Below, piece by piece: positions 34,647 to 40,910 of a stretch of DNA of 64,000 bases (its first letter is position 1; each line of letters begins with the position of its first letter). Below the pieces are notes generated by a model that was given only the letters and a program-made list of their open reading frames with translations, was not told the origin of the DNA and made no database searches. Source of the stretch: Novipirellula herctigrandis. GTDB taxonomy: Bacteria; Planctomycetota; Planctomycetia; Pirellulales; Pirellulaceae. Location: contig SJPJ01000001.1 of the NCBI GenBank assembly GCA_007859835.1, forward strand, positions 3,584,794 to 3,648,793. Reading direction: 5' to 3'. A program made the translations under genes and the position numbers.

Positions 34647-35978
34647 TTATTGCCGAATCAGGAGATTTGGTTTGGCCGCCTGTAGCTTGGTGATCCCAGC
34701 GATTGAGATATGGCGGCAAGCATTGATGTCAAGTGTCTCCAGGTTGCTTAGCGCTGTGAGCGCCAGGATGCCATCATCGGCGACGCTCGTTTTTCCGACG
34801 TGGAGTGACTCTAGATTCACGAGCGAGACTAGCCGTTTCAAACCTTTATCCGTAAGCCGAATATTTCCGGCCGGATATCCTACACCCTCAAGATTCAAGT
34901 ACTTCAAGGTGGTCATTTCGGCCAACTGTGGCATGCCTTCATCGCCGACCCGAGTGGCCCAAAGATTGAGATCTGCCAGTTTGGGCAGCGTCTTAATGAA
35001 AGCCAGTCCCTCGTTGCCGACGATCGTCTCGCTAAGATCCAAATCCTCTAGATGCCGGAGAGGCGTAAGGTGAACCATGCCCTCGCTGCTCAGAACGTTG
35101 CTACGGAGGGAGAGACGCTTGAGCTTTGTGAGGTGGCCGACATGGCGCATACCCTCGTCGGTAACGAATGTGCGAAAGAGGGTCAGGTCTTCGAGGTTCT
35201 TCAACTCGGAGATGCTTTCGAGCCCCGTGTCATCGATGCTGCAATCATGCAGACTGAGCACGCGGAGATTCTGAAGTCCCGCGAGATGCACGAGCCCGGC
35301 ACTGGTGATTCGGGGCCCCTGCAGCTTGAGATCCTTGAGCGTTGTGAGACCCTTGAGATGCGCGATACCGGCATCCGAAAGCTGATTGCATTCACGCAGG
35401 TCAAGCAACTCAAGGTTCTTCTTGTTCCTCAAGTGTTTCAGGGCACCGTCGGTGATATACGTTTTGACCGCGCGGATGCGGGTGAGTTTCTCCATCTTCG
35501 CGAAGTGGGCGAACGATTCGTTGGTGATACGACATCGCCGCACGCTGATATCGCGGAGCGCTTTCAACTGTCGCAACATTTCGATTCCAGTATCGGTAAC
35601 AGCCGTCCCCTCTAAGTCAAGTCGCCAGAGCCGAGAGAGCCCCACGAGGTGCTTCATACCTTCATCGCCAATGTCAGGCGCGGAGATATTAAGCTGTTCA
35701 AGCATCGGCAGCGCTGCCACAAGGGCGAGCGTATCGTCAGTCACGTTTGGAATCCCCGACAGATTGACTCCAACCACACGGCCGTCGCCGTCGAGTGTGA
35801 GGACCTTCCCGTAATCGTCTTCGTTCTCGACGAGTGCGAGAATCTCGCCCGTCGCTGTCGCCTCCGCTTCACCAGTGCTAGCGTGTGCGGACAGGGGCTG
35901 CAATTGGCCGTGCACGGACATCGCACAACTCAGGAGCGCAAAGACGAGCAGTAACTCGCGAGAAAACAGAAACTGCAT
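34647..35978 (-). CDS. Secreted leucine-rich repeat protein
   Basis: 443 aa from the ATG at 35978, giving a clean leader (MQFLFSRELLLVFALLSCAM); an ATG at 35993 is also possible. Residues about 80-443 are about fourteen repeats of the Cys/GALA-like type common in planctomycetes, with units such as LEQLNISAPDIGDEGMKHL and LEDLTLFRTFVTDEGMRHV. No catalytic domain is seen. It follows the esterase gene by 22 bp on the same strand, so both are probably one transcript. Confidence 0.85.
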   Translation of the reverse strand: MQFLFSRELLLVFALLSCAMSVHGQLQPLSAHASTGEAEATATGEILALVENEDDYGKVLTLDGDGRVVGVNLSGIPNVTDDTLALVAALPMLEQLNISAPDIGDEGMKHLVGLSRLWRLDLEGTAVTDTGIEMLRQLKALRDISVRRCRITNESFAHFAKMEKLTRIRAVKTYITDGALKHLRNKKNLELLDLRECNQLSDAGIAHLKGLTTLKDLKLQGPRITSAGLVHLAGLQNLRVLSLHDCSIDDTGLESISELKNLEDLTLFRTFVTDEGMRHVGHLTKLKRLSLRSNVLSSEGMVHLTPLRHLEDLDLSETIVGNEGLAFIKTLPKLADLNLWATRVGDEGMPQLAEMTTLKYLNLEGVGYPAGNIRLTDKGLKRLVSLVNLESLHVGKTSVADDGILALTALSNLETLDINACRHISIAGITKLQAAKPNLLIRQ

Positions 35979-36000
35979 GGATGTTCCGCCCATTGATGCG

Positions 36001-36963
36001 TTAATCTTCGATGATGTTGAAGTCGCGAAGCCAGGCGACAAAGCCGGCAGGCCACATCGTTGTTGACTCGCCACGTCCGACGCCGAGACCGAATCCGTGT
36101 CCGCCGCGTCCATAGACGTGCAATTCCGCATCGACACCGGCCTCCAAGAGATGGGAATAGAAATCGATGCATTTTTCGACCGGCGTTAATTCATCATGGC
36201 GCGCGTTGATGATAAACATCGGACATATGGGCGAGTTCTGTGACTCGGGTTTCATGCGTTGTTCAATTGTCTCGGCGGCATCGTCAGGAATGCCTGGGTA
36301 GAACAGTCCCGCAAAACTCGGCATCCCGCTGACTCGACTCTCAAGGCTCTTTGACTCGGGATGAAGCGAGCAGCTGATCGCCAAATGGCCGCCTGCCGAG
36401 AATCCGCAGACACCGATTTTGTCGGGTTGCAAGCCAAGGTCCTCTGCATTTTGCCGAAGGATGCGGATCGCCTGACGGCCGTCAGCCTGCACGGCTAGCT
36501 GATAATTCTGCCATCCATTCGGTTTGCGGAGCTCTTCTTCCGACCGGGTGCGATACTTCAAGACAAGAGATGTGACGCCGTGTTCTTTGAGCAAGATCGC
36601 AAGGTCGTGACCTTCCCGATCGATCCAAACATCGCGAAACCCACCGCCGGGACAGATCACCAGTCCCACACCGCAGGACTTCTTCGGTCGATGGATACTG
36701 TAGGTTGGTGACGACACGTTGCTGAATACTCGGTTGAATTCCGAAAGCGAATCAGGTCTCACATTGGCTGAACGCAGACTCTGTTCCCCATTCGGTTGGA
36801 ATTCATGTGGCGGACTTTGCGATTCCCAAAGCGGCGATTCAGGAGGCAATTCAACTGCCGACAAAGGTGTGCCGAGGCAAATCAACGTTGTCATGAACAC
36901 TGCAGCAAAGACTCGCGATACGCTTAAGCGGCCACGCTGGGAATAGGTTCGGTGTCGTGTCAT
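36001..36963 (-). CDS. Secreted alpha/beta hydrolase (carbohydrate esterase type)
   Basis: 320 aa from the ATG at 36963; starting at 37008 would place extra charged residues before the leader. The leader has core VFAAVFMTTLICLG. The fold is that of the acetyl-xylan esterase/BD-FAE group: VGLVICPGGGFRDVWIDREG (oxyanion Gly run), nucleophile Ser in IGVCGFSAGGHLAISC, Asp in FIINARHDELTPVEKC and His in GRGGHGFGLGVGRGES. The triad is complete. It likely removes acyl groups from sugars outside the cytoplasm. It is cotranscribed with the LRR gene. Confidence 0.85.
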   Translation of the reverse strand: MTRHRTYSQRGRLSVSRVFAAVFMTTLICLGTPLSAVELPPESPLWESQSPPHEFQPNGEQSLRSANVRPDSLSEFNRVFSNVSSPTYSIHRPKKSCGVGLVICPGGGFRDVWIDREGHDLAILLKEHGVTSLVLKYRTRSEEELRKPNGWQNYQLAVQADGRQAIRILRQNAEDLGLQPDKIGVCGFSAGGHLAISCSLHPESKSLESRVSGMPSFAGLFYPGIPDDAAETIEQRMKPESQNSPICPMFIINARHDELTPVEKCIDFYSHLLEAGVDAELHVYGRGGHGFGLGVGRGESTTMWPAGFVAWLRDFNIIED

Positions 36964-37017
36964 CGTAGGTTTCTTGCGGGTTTGAATGGATACTGCGGCC
37001 GGTAGCATGCTCCGGCC

Positions 37018-40000
37018 TCAACGAAAGACCATCATTGAATCTTCGGTCCGGATATAGATGCTGTTTCGATCCATCGCGGGCGTGGCGGCAATGGACGCAT
37101 TGAGATTGATCTGGTGCGTGATCGAGAACTCATTACCGCATTTTACAACCGTCAACACTCCCTGGCTTGAGACGAGGAGCAGGTGACCGTCGGCAATGAT
37201 CGGTGAGGCGTTGTATTGGCCGGCAGCTCCCACTCGCTCTCGGTAGACCACTTCGCCGGTCTGTGTGTTTACGCAGCTCAGGATGCCGCCCGAGCGGATG
37301 AGATAAAGTCGGCCCGCATGAAAGACGGGAGACGGAATCTCAGGGATACCGCTGCGCAAATTCCAGGAAACGTGTGACTCGGTGACATCGCCTCGCCCGC
37401 CGGGCTGAATCGCCGCCAGATTGGGCTGGCCCGTGCCGACGCGCATATCGGCGGTAAACTCTTCCTTGGTCCAGAATCCGTCTTTGTTCGAGTCACGCCA
37501 ATCGAACAGGCCGTGCTGTTGCTGTTTGCGGCGCTGCGGATCTTTGGCAAGGGGACGCCCGAATCCTGGATGACTGGGCTGAAGTTCGGGGCGAAAAGGC
37601 AGGGTGAATTCTTTCGTGATTTCATCGCGTCCGATACGTTCGTCGCCGTTACGATCGAAATGTAGCATGGCAGCCCAGAATGGCTCTGGGTCCAATTCCA
37701 CGTCCCCACGCCCGCCCCGCATCGACACCGAAACAAACAACTTTTCGTTGCCCGCCACGGGAACGGCGATGGGTTCGCGTGAAAAGCCAAGGACTCGCCA
37801 TTTCTCTTTCCCTGTCTTAGGGTCATAGCCACAGACACGTCCATTACCGAGCACGACCAAATCGGTTCCGTCCTGATAGGTCCAGATCATCGGAGTGGAC
37901 CAGACGCCCCGATGATAGGGCCGAGGTGTTTCCCAAAGGAGTTCTCCCGTCGCTTTGTCCAGGGCGATAACCTTAGATCGACTCAATTGGCTGTCCGGTA
38001 AATTTGCATCGTCATCCAAGGTCAGAATGAGGCGTTGCCCATGTAAGATCGGTGACGTCGCCACGCCGTACATGCTCTTTGGGGTGGGGATGGGTTTCTT
38101 CCATCGTTCGCTGCCGTCGATATCGTAACAAAGCAAACCGTACGATCCGAAATAAACGTAGACGCTGTCTTCATCCGCGCAAGGCGTTGAGGCCGCCGGG
38201 CTGTTAGCAAGGTGGCCTTGTTCCAACTGCACCTGTGGCGCAAGGCGTTTCCATACGATCTGACCTGAGTTTGCGTCGAGTGCCACGGTCGTCAAACGGT
38301 TGTTTTCGACGCCGGTTACGTAGATTCGTTCTCCCCAAAGAACCGGTGACGACTTGCCCGGCGGCAGCGGCGTTTTCCATCCGGCCTGCTGTGCAACCAT
38401 GCTCAGCGGTGGCTTGAAACCGGCGGCGGTGCCGGCCCCATTCGGTCCGCGAAACTGATTCCAGTGAAGGTCGAGTGAGTCAATGTCATCGCGCGTAGCG
38501 GAAGTCGTCAAGACTTTCGGCGATGGAGGTGAATCAGTGCGGGGCAACCGAAACTCTTCACGAGTTCCGCTACTTTCCGAACTGTTCCACTTGGAAGGCG
38601 TCGGGGCTTCATCAGCTGAGTTCCAGTCCGCGCCGTCGGCCATCACGCTGGCGGTGATGTCAAGTAGCTGCTGTTTGAGTCGGTTCACGATTTCCGGGTG
38701 CTGCTTCGCAATGTCGGTCTCTTGTCCGATATCCGCGTCGAGGTCATACAGTTCGAATCGTTCGTAGCCGCCGGCTTTGATGGCCGGGATCCATGACTCC
38801 TGAAAGCGGTTCAATTTCAGGAACTGAATTCGCAGCTTCTCAGCTTCCTTGTTCGCAAAATTCGTGTTGAACACCTTGCTCCAGAGTCTTCCTCCATCAC
38901 GAAGCTCGGGGCTGTTTTCACGTTTCAGACTCACTTCGACCTGATTCATCAGGCCGTTCATGGCTTTCAGGTCTTTGAGCAATTCGTAGTCGCGATAGGC
39001 AACCAGCGCGAACCGGCCATCTCGGACGGTTGCTGTCGGGTTGGATGTTGGCAGCAGGAAGAACAATGGAATGTGGCGTTGGAATTCGCTGCGGCGACCG
39101 GTCAGCAGCGGCGAGAGGTCAGAACCGTCCAGGTGGACTCCCTCGGGCTTGTCAATTTCGGCTAGACCGCAAATCGTCGGCAACAGGTCGACCATGCCGG
39201 CCGGTTCTCTTTCAACCTGCCCGGCCTTGATTCCGCGGGGCCAGTAAAAGATGCCGGGGACTCGAATGCCGCCCTCGAAGTTGGAACCCTTCGACTGTTT
39301 CAATGGTCCGTTGCGTTCCATGCGATAACTGCCGTTGTCGGACGCGTAAACGATGATTGTGTTCTCGATCGCACCGATTGCTTTCAGCTTCTCGACCAAT
39401 CGGGCGATGGCGCGGTCGGTATTATCGATCGTGCCGCTGTAGATGGCCGCCGGGTCGTCGAGCTCCCCGTACTGCGACACGATTTCATCCGGTGCGGCGA
39501 TGGGTGCATGCGGTTCGTGGAACCAGATGTTGAGAAAGAACGGCTTGTCGGCTTGTCGTTCCTTCTCCAGCCACGCGATGGCTTCGTCAACCACGATCTG
39601 ACAGGCGTAGCCTTCGATCCTTCCCAGCGGCTTGCCGTGCCGATGGAAGTTTACCGGGTCTTTATGACTGGGATGGGCCGTGTTTTCGGTCCCGAACCAG
39701 TAATCGAAACCATGATCGTAAGGCGTCGGCTTTTTTCTTTCTCCAAACGGCAGGCCCATGTGCCACTTGCCAAGATGTACGGTGTCGTACCCGTTTTGTT
39801 TCAGGACTTCCGCAATCGTGACTTCGCTTTCGAGTAGATGCATGGCGTGATCGCGATCGCTGATCACATGATACACGCCAGAGCGAATGTGATGCCGTCC
39901 GGTCATGACGGTCGCACGCGACGGCGAGCAGACTCCGCAGCCCGAATGAAAGTCGGTAAAGCGTACACCCTGTGCGGCGAGTTCATCGAGTGCCGGTGTC

Positions 40001-40182
40001 CCGACCGGGCCGCCATAGCAGCCAATGTCCTGCCAACCCAGGTCGTCGACGTACATGACAACGACATTCGGACGTTGGGCGGCAGCGGCCCGCTCGTTCG
40101 ATGGAACGAGAGCGGCCAGGAACGCAACCGCCCAAAGGCCTGCAAGTCGCGCGGATCGAAAACACGTAGCAGAACTCGTCAA
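37018..40182 (-). CDS. Secreted S1 sulfatase fused to a PQQ-type beta-propeller, joined by a translated REP element
   Basis: 1054 aa if it starts at the TTG at 40182, which lies in REP copy C and gives a leader MTSSATCFRSARLAGLWAVA. The frame is open further to 40725, but that part is antisense to the RAYT gene and unlikely to be coding. Sulfatase domain: VVVMYVDDLGW, C-S-P-S-R at C85, GKWHMGLPFG, ASDNGSYRM, ELYDLDADIGQETD. Residues 537-563 (SSGTREEFRLPR ... PKVLTTSAT) are coded by REP copy A. From residue 572 (LHWNQFRGPNGAGTAAGFKP) a PQQ-like eight-bladed propeller follows, with two EF-hand loops (DRNGDERIGRDE, DSNKDGFWTKEE). The sulfatase stop and the propeller leader are both missing. The frame is intact throughout. 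Confidence 0.85.
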   Translation of the reverse strand: MTSSATCFRSARLAGLWAVAFLAALVPSNERAAAAQRPNVVVMYVDDLGWQDIGCYGGPVGTPALDELAAQGVRFTDFHSGCGVCSPSRATVMTGRHHIRSGVYHVISDRDHAMHLLESEVTIAEVLKQNGYDTVHLGKWHMGLPFGERKKPTPYDHGFDYWFGTENTAHPSHKDPVNFHRHGKPLGRIEGYACQIVVDEAIAWLEKERQADKPFFLNIWFHEPHAPIAAPDEIVSQYGELDDPAAIYSGTIDNTDRAIARLVEKLKAIGAIENTIIVYASDNGSYRMERNGPLKQSKGSNFEGGIRVPGIFYWPRGIKAGQVEREPAGMVDLLPTICGLAEIDKPEGVHLDGSDLSPLLTGRRSEFQRHIPLFFLLPTSNPTATVRDGRFALVAYRDYELLKDLKAMNGLMNQVEVSLKRENSPELRDGGRLWSKVFNTNFANKEAEKLRIQFLKLNRFQESWIPAIKAGGYERFELYDLDADIGQETDIAKQHPEIVNRLKQQLLDITASVMADGADWNSADEAPTPSKWNSSESSGTREEFRLPRTDSPPSPKVLTTSATRDDIDSLDLHWNQFRGPNGAGTAAGFKPPLSMVAQQAGWKTPLPPGKSSPVLWGERIYVTGVENNRLTTVALDANSGQIVWKRLAPQVQLEQGHLANSPAASTPCADEDSVYVYFGSYGLLCYDIDGSERWKKPIPTPKSMYGVATSPILHGQRLILTLDDDANLPDSQLSRSKVIALDKATGELLWETPRPYHRGVWSTPMIWTYQDGTDLVVLGNGRVCGYDPKTGKEKWRVLGFSREPIAVPVAGNEKLFVSVSMRGGRGDVELDPEPFWAAMLHFDRNGDERIGRDEITKEFTLPFRPELQPSHPGFGRPLAKDPQRRKQQQHGLFDWRDSNKDGFWTKEEFTADMRVGTGQPNLAAIQPGGRGDVTESHVSWNLRSGIPEIPSPVFHAGRLYLIRSGGILSCVNTQTGEVVYRERVGAAGQYNASPIIADGHLLLVSSQGVLTVVKCGNEFSITHQINLNASIAATPAMDRNSIYIRTEDSMMVFR
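38494..38574. repeat. REP palindrome, copy A (81 bp), in coding frame
   Basis: Arms of 27 bases (cgtagcggaagtcgtcaaga... and its complement, about 23 of 27 pairing) flank a 27-base loop. It lies exactly between the sulfatase and PQQ domains. On the coding strand both arms are read in the phase cgt-agc-gga, giving RSGTRxxFR-like and PKVLTTSAT peptides without a stop. The length is divisible by three. Confidence 0.9.
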
Positions 40183-40236
40183 GAGTTTCGGCAATCGCAG
40201 CTTCGCACACCGAAAGTCTTGACGACTTCCGCTACG
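40165..40236. repeat. REP palindrome, copy C (72 bp), 5' side of RAYT
   Basis: 27-base arms with about 24 pairing bases and an 18-base loop; cgtagc at the left edge and gctacg at the right edge carry the GTAG/CTAC feet. It ends 8 bp before the RAYT ATG at 40245. On the other strand it covers the apparent start of the sulfatase-PQQ gene. Confidence 0.9.
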
Positions 40237-40244
40237 ATGAGGTG

Positions 40245-40838
40245 ATGCCTGATGAATACAAACAGCGTTTGAAACGCCTGGCACCGGAGTATTACCGCGG
40301 TCATGCGTGGGTGCATTGGACGTTGACGATCGAAGATCGTCGCACTGGGTGGCTGGATGCCAGGTTCTTATACAAGTTTCGTGAACTGCTGACCCATGCA
40401 ATGTTTCGGTATCAGGTCGCATGCCCGATCTATTGCCTGATGTCGGATCATATTCACATGCTTTGGGCCGGATTGGCGGACAGTACCGATCAGCCGACGG
40501 CGATGAAGTCGTTTCGTCGTGATATGAATGATGCGTTGAATCGAATCGGCTTCGAATTGCAACGGCAGCCCTACGATCATGTACTAAAGGACGAGGAACT
40601 CGAACGTGATGCAATCGAATCGGTCGCGGAATACATCGCCCGAAACCCGGAACGCAGCGATTTGATTCAGTCTGATGCATTTGCCTCGTATCCATATACT
40701 GGTTGCCTGTTGCCCGGTGCAGCACGACTGCGATTGTTTACTGACGAAGGTTGGGATGAGATCTGGAGGACGCTTGCATTTCTAAGACGGACAGAATGTT
40801 ATCGAAGGCCAGATCCTAAGTATAAAAAAACCTCGTAG
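40245..40838 (+). CDS. REP-associated tyrosine transposase (RAYT, Y1/HUH family)
   Basis: 197 aa from the ATG at 40245; a GTG one codon earlier is possible. The HUH motif is in ACPIYCLMSDHIHMLWAG and the catalytic Tyr region is AEYIARNPERSDLIQ, both standard for RAYT/TnpREP. The N-terminus (RGHAWVHWTLTIEDRRTGW) also fits. No obvious break is present, so it may be active. RAYTs bind and nick single-stranded REP hairpins via a GTAG foot. The stop TAG is taken from the foot of REP copy D. Neighbouring genes on both sides are on the opposite strand. Confidence 0.88.
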   Translation: MPDEYKQRLKRLAPEYYRGHAWVHWTLTIEDRRTGWLDARFLYKFRELLTHAMFRYQVACPIYCLMSDHIHMLWAGLADSTDQPTAMKSFRRDMNDALNRIGFELQRQPYDHVLKDEELERDAIESVAEYIARNPERSDLIQSDAFASYPYTGCLLPGAARLRLFTDEGWDEIWRTLAFLRRTECYRRPDPKYKKTS

Positions 40839-40910
40839 CGGAACTCGTCAAGCGTTTCGGCAAAGCCAGTCGTGGCAACGTGGCCGAAAGTCTTGACGAC
40901 TTCCGCTACG
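40834..40910. repeat. REP palindrome, copy D (77 bp), supplies two stop codons
   Basis: 27-base arms with about 24 pairing bases and a 23-base loop. The left foot tcgTAGcgg gives the TAG that ends RAYT on the plus strand (40836-40838). The right foot, read on the minus strand, gives the TAG that ends the double sulfatase (40906-40908). The length is not divisible by three, unlike copies A, B and C. Confidence 0.9.

Larger units (their letters stand above)
40165..40910 (+). mobile_element. REP-RAYT-REP unit (REPtron)
   Basis: A RAYT transposase gene is bordered within 10 bp on the left and overlapped by 5 bp on the right by REP palindromes C and D. All four REP copies seen in the window lie within 4 kb of it (37-43 kb). 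This is the classical arrangement of a RAYT with its own REP family. The feet GTAG match the tetranucleotide known to be recognised by characterised RAYTs. Confidence 0.85.

Noticed and set aside
40239-40725. N-terminal extension of the sulfatase-PQQ protein up to an upstream start at 40725
   Set aside because: It is fully antisense to the RAYT gene, has no leader or family similarity, and is rich in His, Arg and Ser as expected for a shadow frame.
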